Source of the DNA: Enhydrobacter sp. | GTDB taxonomy: Bacteria; Pseudomonadota; Alphaproteobacteria; Reyranellales; Reyranellaceae | Direction of reading: 5' to 3' | DNA length: 64,000 bases | Assembly (NCBI GenBank): GCA_025808875.1 | Contig: CP075528.1 | Span: 4,710,473-4,774,472, forward strand | In this document: positions 16,551-24,869 of the stretch, in pieces | Numbering within the stretch: position 1 is the stretch's first letter | Layout: every line of letters begins with the position of its first letter | Made by a program: the position numbers and the translations under genes | Notes under the pieces: model-generated | What the model saw: the letters and a program-made list of their open reading frames with translations, nothing else | Told to the model about the DNA's origin: nothing | The model's database searches: none

Positions 16551-19247
16551 ATGTTAAGCCGAGACTTGCCCGACAGCTCCCACCAGACGATCCCTGCCGA
16601 TGCCACGCCCATGATGCGCCAATACCTGGCGATCAAGGCGGCGCATCCCGATCATCTGCTGTTCTACCGGATGGGCGATTTCTACGAGCTGTTCTTCGAC
16701 GACGCGGTGAAGGCGTCGGCGGCGCTCGACATCGCGCTCACCAAGCGCGGCCAGCATCTCGGCGAAGACATCAGGATGTGCGGCGTGCCGGTGCACAGCC
16801 ACGAGGCCTATCTGTCGCGGCTGATCCGGCAGGGCTTCAAGGTCGCGGTGTGCGAGCAGGTCGAGGATCCGGCCGACGCCAGGAAGCGCGGCGCCAAGTC
16901 GGTGGTCGAGCGCGCTGTCGTGCGCGTCATCACGCCGGGCACGCTCACCGAAGACTCGTTGCTCGATTCGCGCAGCCACAACTATCTCGCTGCGCTCGCT
17001 GAGGCGCAGGGCGACCTGGCCTTGGCGTGGCTCGATCTGTCGACGGCGGACTTCGCCACCCAACCGCTGCAGGTGGGCCAACTCGCCCCGACGCTGGCGC
17101 GACTCGCGCCCGGCGAACTGCTGGTGTCAGATCGTCTGCTGCAACGCGAATCGGTGAAGACGACGCTGGCCGAGTGGAACGCCGTGTTGACACCGCTGCC
17201 CTCGGCGCGTTTCGACAGCGACAACGCGCGCAAGCGGCTGCAGGCGCAATTCAACGTCGCGGCGCTGGAGAGCTTCGGCAGCTTCTCGCGCGCCGAGGTC
17301 GCGGCCTGCGGTGCGTTGCTCGACTATGTCGAGCTGACGCAGGCCGGCAAGCGTCCCGCGCTGTCGCCGCCGCGCCGCGAGCGTGCCGACGGAACGATGG
17401 AGATCGACCCGGCGACCCGGCGCAACCTCGAGCTGGTGAAGAGCCTCGACGGCCGGCGCGAGGGCAGCCTGCTCGCCACCGTCGACCGCACCCTGACCGG
17501 TCCGGGCGCGCGCCTGCTGGCCGAGCGTCTTGCCGCGCCGCTGACCGACCGCGCCGAGATCGAGCGCCGTCTCGACCTCGTGCAGCTCTTCGTCGAGCGG
17601 CCGGCGCTGCGCGAGAAAGTGCGCGAGGCGCTGAGGCGCACGCCCGACGTCGAGCGCGCGCTCCAGCGGCTGTCGGTGGGCCGCGGCGGGCCGCGCGATC
17701 TGGCCGCCCTGCGCGACGGCCTCGACTCGGCCGAGGCGCTGGCGATCGTTCTCGGCGCCGAGCCGGAGGCTCTGGCGCCACCGCCGGCACCCTTGGCCGG
17801 GATCGTCGCGGCGTCGTCCGGCCATCGCACGTTGATCGATTCGCTCGCCGCGGCGCTCGCCGACGAGCCGCCGCTGTTCGCGCGCGACGGAGGTTTCATC
17901 CGCACCGGCTACCGCGCCGAGCTCGACGAGCAGCGCACCCTGCGTGACGACAGCCGCAAGACCGTGGCGGCGCTCGAGGCGAAGTACCGGGCGGCGAGCG
18001 GCGTGCCGTCGCTCAAGATCCGGCACAACAACATGATCGGCTACCACATCGAAGTGACGGCCGCGCACGCCGACAGGCTCGACATCGGGGCACTCGGCTT
18101 CACGCGGCGGCAGTCGATGTCGAATGCGACGCGCTACGGCACGGCCGAGCTGGCCGATCTCGAGACCCGCATCGGCCGCGCTGCCGACCAGGCGCTGGCA
18201 CTCGAACTGGCGCTCTTCGACGTCTTGACGGACGAGGTCGTCGCGGCGTCGGCCGCGATCGCTGCGGCTGGCCGGGCAATGGCCGCGCTGGATGTCGCGG
18301 CGGCGCTCGCCGAGCTCGCGGCGTCGAGCGCCTATGCGCGCCCGGCACTCACCGACGACCAGTCCTTCACCATCGAGGGCGGCCGCCATCCGGTGGTCGA
18401 GGCCGCGCTCGTGCGCCAGACCGGGGCGGGCTTCGTGCCCAACGATTGCGAGCTCGGTGCCGAGTGTCGCCTCTGGCTGTTGACCGGTCCGAACATGGCC
18501 GGAAAGTCGACCTTCCTGCGCCAGAACGCCCTGATCGCCGTGCTGGCGCAGGCCGGCTCGTTCGTGCCGGCGCGGCGGGCGACGATCGGCATTGTCGATC
18601 GATTGTTCAGCCGGGTCGGCGCTGCCGACGACCTGGCGCGCGGCCGCTCCACTTTCATGGTCGAGATGGTCGAAACGGCGGCCATCCTCAACCAGGCGAC
18701 GGCGCGAAGCCTGGTGATCCTCGACGAGATCGGGCGTGGCACCGCGACTTTCGATGGACTCTCCATTGCCTGGGCCACGCTCGAGCACCTGCACGATGTC
18801 AACAAGTGCCGCGCGCTGTTCGCCACGCACTTCCATGAGCTGGGGGCGCTCCGAGAGCGGCTGGCGGCGCTCGCGCCGCACACGATGCGAGTCAAGGAGT
18901 GGCAGAACGAGGTCGTGTTCCTGCATGAAGTCGCACCCGGCGCCGCCGACCGCTCCTACGGCATCCATGTCGCCCAGCTTGCCGGTCTGCCGCCGGCCGT
19001 CGTGGCGCGTGCCGAGCAAGTGCTGGCGGCCTTGGAGAAAGGCGAGCAGTCGGGCGCGGTGACGCGACTCGCCGACGACCTGCCGCTGTTCGCGGCCGCG
19101 CCGCCGCGCCCTGCCGGCGGTACGTCCAGGGGCGAACAATCGGAGATCGAGAAGGCGCTGGCGACCGTCAATCCGGACGAATTGACGCCGCGCGACGCAC
19201 TGGAGCTGCTCTACGCCCTGCGGGCCCGCCTGCCGGGAGCGCGATAG
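16551..19247 (+). CDS. mutS: DNA mismatch repair protein MutS
   Basis: MutS recognises mispairs and small loops and starts mismatch repair with MutL. The 898 residues hold the full domain set. The mismatch-binding motif is LLFYRMGDFYELFFDDAVKA (the Phe-x-Glu wedge appears as FYEL). The clamp domain includes NNMIGYHIEVTAAHADRL. The ATPase has Walker A TGPNMAGKSTFLRQNALIA near residue 644 and Walker B LVILDEIGRGTATFDG near residue 720, followed by ATHFHEL. ATG 16551 is used; an in-frame GTG at 16530 is possible, and neither has a good ribosome site. The 3' end overlaps the convergent membrane-protein gene by 37 bp. Its first codons are the source of the duplicated segment at 15610-15666. Confidence 0.96.
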   Translation: MLSRDLPDSSHQTIPADATPMMRQYLAIKAAHPDHLLFYRMGDFYELFFDDAVKASAALDIALTKRGQHLGEDIRMCGVPVHSHEAYLSRLIRQGFKVAVCEQVEDPADARKRGAKSVVERAVVRVITPGTLTEDSLLDSRSHNYLAALAEAQGDLALAWLDLSTADFATQPLQVGQLAPTLARLAPGELLVSDRLLQRESVKTTLAEWNAVLTPLPSARFDSDNARKRLQAQFNVAALESFGSFSRAEVAACGALLDYVELTQAGKRPALSPPRRERADGTMEIDPATRRNLELVKSLDGRREGSLLATVDRTLTGPGARLLAERLAAPLTDRAEIERRLDLVQLFVERPALREKVREALRRTPDVERALQRLSVGRGGPRDLAALRDGLDSAEALAIVLGAEPEALAPPPAPLAGIVAASSGHRTLIDSLAAALADEPPLFARDGGFIRTGYRAELDEQRTLRDDSRKTVAALEAKYRAASGVPSLKIRHNNMIGYHIEVTAAHADRLDIGALGFTRRQSMSNATRYGTAELADLETRIGRAADQALALELALFDVLTDEVVAASAAIAAAGRAMAALDVAAALAELAASSAYARPALTDDQSFTIEGGRHPVVEAALVRQTGAGFVPNDCELGAECRLWLLTGPNMAGKSTFLRQNALIAVLAQAGSFVPARRATIGIVDRLFSRVGAADDLARGRSTFMVEMVETAAILNQATARSLVILDEIGRGTATFDGLSIAWATLEHLHDVNKCRALFATHFHELGALRERLAALAPHTMRVKEWQNEVVFLHEVAPGAADRSYGIHVAQLAGLPPAVVARAEQVLAALEKGEQSGAVTRLADDLPLFAAAPPRPAGGTSRGEQSEIEKALATVNPDELTPRDALELLYALRARLPGAR
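16569..16645 (+). repeat. Duplicated mutS 5' segment, copy inside mutS
   Basis: This is the second member of the direct repeat described at 15590-15666. The two 57-bp identical cores start 979 bp apart, with the nucleotidyltransferase between them. Recombination between them would delete that gene and leave mutS intact. Confidence 0.9.
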
Positions 19248-20038
19248 AGGCCGCGAAAAGGTCGCTCCTCCGGCTCGGGTTGCTGCCAACCGCTCTGCCG
19301 CTGCCAGAGCATCGCCAGCACATGGCCACCGAGCGCGAGCAGCAGGCAATCGAACAGGCGCCAGGCGCCGGCCATGGCCGCTTCCGCCCACGGCTTCTTC
19401 GGCAGCAGATCGAGACCCCAGCGCGTCATCCAGTAGGCGAGCAGTGATGCAAGCGCGAGACCGAGGATCAGCCTGAATACGCACCCCGGCCGGGCGTCGC
19501 GCGGCCCGACCGTCTCGGCCGCCGACATCGCCGGCAGCATCAGGGCGAAACAAGACAGGGCGAAGGCCCAGATGGCGACATGCGGCAGCCAGCTCAATGC
19601 CGAGCCGACGATCAGCGACAGGCCGTGCGGCACCTGCCAGCGCTCGAGCGAGTCGACGATGCCTTCGATACGGAACAGCCCGAGCGCCGTTGCCAGCACG
19701 AACATCGATGCGGCGACACCGAGGAAAGGCAGCGCGATCAGCGAGCGGCGCAGATTATCGACTTCGTCACAGTCGCCGGCGCCGTCGAGCAGGGCCTCCT
19801 TGAGCCAGCGATCCAGGAACATCGCATAGATCAACGCGAACAGGAGATCCCAACTCCAATGTCCACGATACGCCGCGTACTGCTGATGGGTCTCGAGCAG
19901 ATATGCGAGTGCGGCGGCGAAGCTCGCCATCGGCAGGGCGATGATCCAGAACACGAAGTGCCGACGCACCAGGAAGGCCACCGAATCGACCAACCGGTGG
20001 AGAAGCGGTTCGTCGCCCGCGTCGGATTCGGTGGCCAT
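19211..20038 (-). CDS. Multi-pass membrane protein of unknown function
   Basis: A 275-residue protein with about six hydrophobic segments: FVFWIIALPMASFAAALAYL, WDLLFALIYAMFL, LIALPFLGVAASMFVLATAL, LSWLPHVAIWAFALSCFALM, LILGLALASLLAYWM and LFDCLLLALGGHVLAML. I do not recognise a family. ATG 20038 is chosen for its spacing from AGGAGG; a GTG immediately upstream is less well placed. It starts 13 bp after the MetE-like gene, so it should be co-transcribed with it. Its 3' end overlaps mutS on the other strand. Confidence 0.75.
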   Translation of the reverse strand: MATESDAGDEPLLHRLVDSVAFLVRRHFVFWIIALPMASFAAALAYLLETHQQYAAYRGHWSWDLLFALIYAMFLDRWLKEALLDGAGDCDEVDNLRRSLIALPFLGVAASMFVLATALGLFRIEGIVDSLERWQVPHGLSLIVGSALSWLPHVAIWAFALSCFALMLPAMSAAETVGPRDARPGCVFRLILGLALASLLAYWMTRWGLDLLPKKPWAEAAMAGAWRLFDCLLLALGGHVLAMLWQRQSGWQQPEPEERPFRGLYRAPGRRARRA

Positions 20039-20051
20039 CACCCTCCTGTGG

Positions 20052-21068
20052 CTAGAGGGTCTTGCGCGCCAAAGCGGCTCCCTCGGCCAAGGTTCGCAGT
20101 TTACCGTAGGCGACGGCGAGCGTCATCGGTGCCATGCCGCAATTGGTGCAGGCCTGGATTCTTTCAGCGTCGACGAACCTGGTCGCGAGCTTCAGCGTCT
20201 CCGCAACTTCCTCCGGCGTGTCGATCTTTTCCGACGCGACGTCGATCGCACCGACCAGCACCGTCTTGGTCTTGAGCAACTTCATCAGCTCCGGCGGGAC
20301 ATGGCTGTTGCGGCACTCGAGAGAGACCTGCTGGATGCTGCTGCGATCGAGCGCGGGGAAGGTTTCCTCGTACTGGCGCCAGCTCTCGCCCAGCGTCTCC
20401 TTCCACTTGATGTTGGCCTCGATGCCGTAGCCGTAGCAGATGTGCACGGCGGTCGTGCACTTCAGCCCTTCCGCCGCCTTCTCCAGTGCCGGCACGCCCC
20501 AATCGACGGTCTCCCTGAGATAGACGTTGAAAGCCGGTTCGTCGAACTGGATGACATCGACACCGAGACTCTCCAGATCCTTCGCTTCCTGGTTCAGGAG
20601 TTCGGCGAAGGCGAAGGCCATCTGCACGCGGTCGCCATAGTGGCCGTCGGCCAAGGTGTCGATGAGGGTCATCGGACCCGGCAGGGTGAACTTGAGCTTG
20701 CGCGCCGTGGTGGCGCGCGCCACGCGCGCCTCGCGCTCGTGCACGAACCTGCGACGCTTGAGCGGCGCGGTGACGGTCGGACAATCCGCCTCGTAGCGGT
20801 TGTTGCGGATGCCCATGCGCACCTTCTTGTCGAAGTCGACGCCGTCGACCTCGGCCAGGAAGCCGTGCACGAAATGCTGCCGCGCCTGCTCGCCGTCGCT
20901 CACGATGTCGATGCCGGCTTCTTCCTGGCGACGGATGGCGAGCGCGGTCGCATCCTCCTTGGCTTCCTGCAATGGCGCGCCGGTCAGAGTCCAGGGCGCC
21001 CACAGGACGTTGGGCGTGGCGAGCCACGAGGGCTTGGGCAGGCTTCCCGCCAGTGTGGTCTCGAACAT
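20052..21068 (-). CDS. Cobalamin-independent methionine synthase-like protein (MetE C-terminal domain type)
   Basis: A 338-residue protein corresponding to the catalytic C-terminal half of MetE, of the short stand-alone type. It starts TTLAGSLPKPSWL and shows GIDIVSDGEQARQHFVHGFL, LPGPMTLIDTLADGHYGD, VDVIQFDEPAFNVYL and the zinc-site candidates in AVHICYGYG (His/Cys) and ACTNCGMAP (Cys). Short MetE-like proteins transfer methyl groups to homocysteine or similar thiols from donors that are not always folate. It lies 13 bp behind hemY and 13 bp before a membrane-protein gene. The family is sure, the methyl donor unknown. Confidence 0.87.
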   Translation of the reverse strand: MFETTLAGSLPKPSWLATPNVLWAPWTLTGAPLQEAKEDATALAIRRQEEAGIDIVSDGEQARQHFVHGFLAEVDGVDFDKKVRMGIRNNRYEADCPTVTAPLKRRRFVHEREARVARATTARKLKFTLPGPMTLIDTLADGHYGDRVQMAFAFAELLNQEAKDLESLGVDVIQFDEPAFNVYLRETVDWGVPALEKAAEGLKCTTAVHICYGYGIEANIKWKETLGESWRQYEETFPALDRSSIQQVSLECRNSHVPPELMKLLKTKTVLVGAIDVASEKIDTPEEVAETLKLATRFVDAERIQACTNCGMAPMTLAVAYGKLRTLAEGAALARKTL

Positions 21069-21081
21069 TGTCTTCCCCCGA

Positions 21082-22443
21082 TCAACTTGCCGTGTCGTGC
21101 GCGAGCGCCAACGCCGCCTGCGTCTGCGGCGGCAGAACCTGGCCATAGGTTCCCGGCGCACGCCAGTGCAGGGTGCCGAAGGCGCCGCAGCTTTCGCACA
21201 CCGAGCGCCAGGTCTCGTGATGCGCGCCGCAGGCAGCGCAGCGCCAGCTGCGGTCGGCCGGCGCCTCGGCGGCCTTTGCGAGCCACTCGTGGATCTTCGC
21301 CTGGTCCGACTGCGCGCGCTCCTCGACCTCCGCCATGAGGCGGCAGACGCGAACCGGCGGATGCGCTCCTCCGGCTGTCTCCAGATAGCGCCGTGCTTCG
21401 CCCCACAGGCCCGCCTCCAGCGAGGCCTGGGCGAGCGCGAGATGACTTTCGAGGTCGTCGGGTTTGTGCGAGGTCAATCGGCGCACGACGGCAATGCGCT
21501 TGAGCGGATCGGCTTCACCCGCCGCCTTCAGGTAGAGTGCCGCGAGATCGGGATGGGGCGCCAACGCCCAGCCGCGCTCGAGAGTCTTGAGCGCGTGCCT
21601 GGAATCGTTCTTCTTGATCTGCATCTCGGCGAGACGTTGCGTCACGGCGATGCGCTCGGGCGCCAGCGCGAAAGCATCGCGCGCCAACGCCAGCGCGTCG
21701 GCGTCGTGGCCGTCGCGCTCGGCGGCGCGGCTACGCTCGACCAGCAGCAGCGCCTTCAAGGTGCGCCCCTTGTCCTGCGTGACGACCCTGGTGCGCAGCC
21801 CCGCGTCGAGCGTTTCCTGCGCGGCCTTCCATTGCCCGACCTGCGCCTGCATGTCGAACAGCGAATGGACCACCCACGGCGTTTGCGGCCGCAGGCGAAA
21901 GGCGCGCTCGGCGCACTCGAGCGCTTTCGCCTGGTCGCCATCGCGCAACGCCTGGGCGATCAGGCCGCGCAGGCCGAGGAAGGTCGTCTGCTCGTCCTCG
22001 AGCATGGCGGTGAAGGCGCGCCTGGCGCCGTCGCGGTCTCCCGCGAGCTGGGCGGCCTGCGCGGAGAGCAGCAGGGTCAGCGGCGGCTCGGACAGGAGCT
22101 GCTCGGCCTTGCGGGCGTGCTTCTGGGCCTCTGCGCCGTCGCCGGCGGCAACGGCCGCGAGGCCCTGTGTCAGCTCTCGGTAGCCGCGCCGCCGCCGGCT
22201 CTCTCCCCAGCCCTCGAGCAACGCGCCCGGTGCGCCAACGATCCAGCGATAGAGCAACCACAGGACGATACCCGAAAGGATCATCAGCAAGACGGCGATC
22301 AACACGACGCCGACGCTCGTATCGAGCCGCCAACCGTGCCACTCGGCCGTCACCGTTCCCGGCCGATCGGCGAGCCAGGCCGCCGCGACCATGGCGACGG
22401 CGGCCACGGCGAACCAGAGAAAGAGGCGCAGTGTCGTCTTCAT
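21082..22443 (-). CDS. hemY: HemY-type TPR membrane protein with C-terminal zinc-ribbon-like tail
   Basis: A 453-residue protein with two N-terminal membrane segments (about residues 6-26 and 43-66) followed by TPR-like helical repeats. This is the layout of the HemY protein encoded next to hemD/hemX in proteobacteria, linked to late haem synthesis but of unclear activity. Near the C-terminus a CxxC...CxxC pattern (WRCAACGAHHETW, VCESCGAFGTLHW) looks like a small zinc ribbon, as in the LapB/YciM type of TPR protein. It begins 3 bp after the HemD-mitofilin gene, so they form one operon. This HemY is unrelated to the protoporphyrinogen oxidase of the same name. Confidence 0.85.
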   Translation of the reverse strand: MKTTLRLFLWFAVAAVAMVAAAWLADRPGTVTAEWHGWRLDTSVGVVLIAVLLMILSGIVLWLLYRWIVGAPGALLEGWGESRRRRGYRELTQGLAAVAAGDGAEAQKHARKAEQLLSEPPLTLLLSAQAAQLAGDRDGARRAFTAMLEDEQTTFLGLRGLIAQALRDGDQAKALECAERAFRLRPQTPWVVHSLFDMQAQVGQWKAAQETLDAGLRTRVVTQDKGRTLKALLLVERSRAAERDGHDADALALARDAFALAPERIAVTQRLAEMQIKKNDSRHALKTLERGWALAPHPDLAALYLKAAGEADPLKRIAVVRRLTSHKPDDLESHLALAQASLEAGLWGEARRYLETAGGAHPPVRVCRLMAEVEERAQSDQAKIHEWLAKAAEAPADRSWRCAACGAHHETWRSVCESCGAFGTLHWRAPGTYGQVLPPQTQAALALAHDTAS

Positions 22444-22446
22444 CGG

Positions 22447-24297
22447 TCAGCGCGCCGCGGCGAGTTGGGCGACCGCGGCCGCCGCGATCTGGTCGACCGC
22501 TCCGCGCGCGGCGAGATGGGCTTCGGCACGCAAAAGCCACGATGCCGCGGCGCGGCCGGGCTGTGGCGGCAACGTCTTCACCAACCCGACCGCCTTGGCG
22601 ACATCGCCGGCGTCGAGCGCCGCCTCGGCGCGCGCCAGCTTCGCTTCGGCGGTGTCGCCCTCGACATCGGCGCCGACGCGGCGCAGCGAGACGATGCCGC
22701 GGATCTTGCTCAGCACGCGCTCGCCGAAGGAATCGTCGGCGACGTCCTCGGCCAACACCGCCTTCGCGACGGCAGGAAAATCCGCCGCCAGAACCGCGCG
22801 TGACGCCACGCCCGTCGTCGCCAGCGGCTGCAGAGCGGCAACCGCCTCGGTGAGTTTCGCGTCGCCCTTCACGAGCGGCTCGAGCAACGCCAAGCCGGAA
22901 GCAAAGGGCAGGCCGGCTTCGAGAGCCGCATTGAGGCGGGCCGCGACGCCGATCAAGGCCGACGCGCGGGCCGCGGCTACGGCATTCTGGATGCCGGCAT
23001 CGGTCGCGCCCGCGGCGGCCTGCGCTTTGCCGATCGCCCCCTTCTGCTCGGCCACGACTCGGTCGAGGGTGGCGAGCGCGGCGCTCAGACGGTCGAATTC
23101 CGCCTTCAGGGCGGCAACGTCCTTGTCGGTCTCGCCTCCGGCAGGGGCGGTTGGGACGGGGACAGCCTCAGGCGCCGGCCGCTTCTCGAGCGCGTCGACG
23201 CGCGCGCGCAAGTCGGCGATCGAGGGATCGCTTGCAATGGGCCGGTCGGCCTGAGCCGCCGTGGCGGCGACGGCTCGGACGCGGCGGTCGAGGTCGTCGA
23301 GGCGCTGGCCGAGTTCACGCCTGGCGGCATCGATGGCGCCGGTCGCGTCGGGCACGGGCGTCGGCGGCACCGGGGCAGCCGTCGCCCCGCGCCACAGGGT
23401 GCGCGCTTCCTCCGGCCAGTAGGGCAGCGACACGAGAGCCCCGGCCAACACAACGACGGCGGCGACGAGCCCGGTCAGGAAGGCGCCCAGCCAGCCGAGG
23501 CCCCGTCGAGCCTGCACGGGCGGCATGGACGGCGCCGAGGACGGTGGAGAGGCGGGGTCGCTCATGGTGTCGGATCCTTGTACGACGGCAGTGGCCAGGC
23601 GGTCGATCTCGTCGAGCACGGCCTGGCGAGTCGGGCGGTCGGCGACGACGGTTGCCCTGAACGGCAGCGTCCGCAAGGGTTCGGCGGCAGCCCGACTGAT
23701 GGCCACGGCGGTGGTGGCCCGACAGGCTTCCGTCAGCCCGGCACTGTCGACCAGTCTGGCGAAGGCGGCCGATGCGCGCCGCGAGAAGAACGTCACCGCC
23801 TCCACGGCGCGGGCCTCGAGCGCTGCGCGCGCCGACTCCGGCAATATTTCGGCCTCACGCGCCTCGTAGAGGGCAAAGTGGCGCGTCTCGAAACCGTCTG
23901 GAGCGAGTTCGCCGGCGACATCGACCCCCGATACGTGAAGCAGCGGGCCCCTGGCGGGATCCAGATGTTCGTGCACCAGTGCCGTCAACGCGGCCGCGTC
24001 GCCATCGGCGGAGACGACCGAGCTGAAGCCGAGGCCTTCCGCCGTCGCCGCCGTGGTGTCGCCGACCGCCAGGATGGGCTTGCTTCTCTGGTCGGTCGCC
24101 TCGGCGAGCGCACGCGCACCGTTGGCGCTGGTGACGAGAATCGCCTGACAGGCCGCAAGCGCGGCGGCGAAATCCTCGGGCGGCCGCAGGATATGGAGCT
24201 GGAACAGCGGCGCGACGACCGGCGTGTATCCGCGTTCGGCGAGTGCCGAGGCGAGCACCGCCGCTTCGCGTTCCGGCCGTGTGATCAGCACGCGCAT
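22447..24297 (-). CDS. hemD: Uroporphyrinogen-III synthase (HemD) fused to a mitofilin/HemX-like membrane protein
   Basis: One uninterrupted frame of 616 residues joins two proteins. Residues 1-240 are HemD: VLITRPEREAAVLASALAER, ILVTSANGARAL, ILAVGDTTAATAEGLGF and VTFFSRRASAAFARLV. HemD closes hydroxymethylbilane to uroporphyrinogen III. Residues about 245-616 start MSDPASPPSSAPSMPPVQAR, cross the membrane once (about 268-292), continue as a coiled coil (about 320-440) and end in the helical domain of COG4223/Mic60-like proteins. In most alphaproteobacteria I know these are separate genes. An in-frame ATG at 23565 has AAGGAT eight bases before it, so the second part may also be made alone. 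Confidence 0.85.
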   Translation of the reverse strand: MRVLITRPEREAAVLASALAERGYTPVVAPLFQLHILRPPEDFAAALAACQAILVTSANGARALAEATDQRSKPILAVGDTTAATAEGLGFSSVVSADGDAAALTALVHEHLDPARGPLLHVSGVDVAGELAPDGFETRHFALYEAREAEILPESARAALEARAVEAVTFFSRRASAAFARLVDSAGLTEACRATTAVAISRAAAEPLRTLPFRATVVADRPTRQAVLDEIDRLATAVVQGSDTMSDPASPPSSAPSMPPVQARRGLGWLGAFLTGLVAAVVVLAGALVSLPYWPEEARTLWRGATAAPVPPTPVPDATGAIDAARRELGQRLDDLDRRVRAVAATAAQADRPIASDPSIADLRARVDALEKRPAPEAVPVPTAPAGGETDKDVAALKAEFDRLSAALATLDRVVAEQKGAIGKAQAAAGATDAGIQNAVAAARASALIGVAARLNAALEAGLPFASGLALLEPLVKGDAKLTEAVAALQPLATTGVASRAVLAADFPAVAKAVLAEDVADDSFGERVLSKIRGIVSLRRVGADVEGDTAEAKLARAEAALDAGDVAKAVGLVKTLPPQPGRAAASWLLRAEAHLAARGAVDQIAAAAVAQLAAAR

Positions 24298-24337
24298 CCG
24301 GTCTCCCTAGCCGTCACCGCCCAGCGACGCAACGAGG

Positions 24338-24802
24338 CTACTGCAGGACGACGCCCTCGATGGCCAGAAGTTGCCGCTTCGTCGGCAGTCCTCGACCGCC
24401 GGAGAAGCCACCGGCGGTGCCGCCGCTGCCCAGCACGCGATGGCAGGGCACGACGATGGGGATGGGATTGCGGCCGCAGGCCATGCCGACGGCGCGCGGT
24501 CCCGAATTCAACGCCATGGCGAGGCCGCCATAGGTCGCGGTTTCCCCAAAGGGAATGTCGCGCATCATCGCCCAGACACGCCGCTGGAAGTCCGTTCCGC
24601 GCGCGGCAAGCGGCAGATCGAACCGCTCGAGGCGACCGCGAAAATAGCGCTGGAGCTGACGTTCGGCCTCGCGCAGCAAGGACGTCTTGACCGTGTCGCG
24701 GGCGCGTTCGCCTGCAGCCGCCCAGCGCACGCCGGTCAGGGCGTCGCCGTCGGCCTCGAGGGCGAGGCGCCCGACTGGACTGTCGACGTAGCAGAGGGGC
24801 AT
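24338..24802 (-). CDS. ogt: Methylated-DNA-[protein]-cysteine S-methyltransferase
   Basis: A suicide DNA-repair protein that takes the methyl group from O6-methylguanine onto its own cysteine. The active-site motif IPIVVPCHRVLGSGG is intact, preceded by RRVWAMMRDIPFGETATYGG and the helix-turn-helix residues LNSGPRAVGMACGRNP. At 154 residues it is a short Ogt type. ATG 24802 aligns with family N-termini (MPLCYVDSPVGRLALEADG); an upstream ATG at 24841 would overlap the divergent hydrolase gene. It lies 40 bp upstream of hemD on the same strand and may be the first gene of that operon. Confidence 0.93.
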   Translation of the reverse strand: MPLCYVDSPVGRLALEADGDALTGVRWAAAGERARDTVKTSLLREAERQLQRYFRGRLERFDLPLAARGTDFQRRVWAMMRDIPFGETATYGGLAMALNSGPRAVGMACGRNPIPIVVPCHRVLGSGGTAGGFSGGRGLPTKRQLLAIEGVVLQ

Positions 24803-24869
24803 CGGGTCAGCGTAGCGTCCGAGCCCGACATTTGCCAACATGGCAGCACATTCCTCGGGGGAGCACTCG

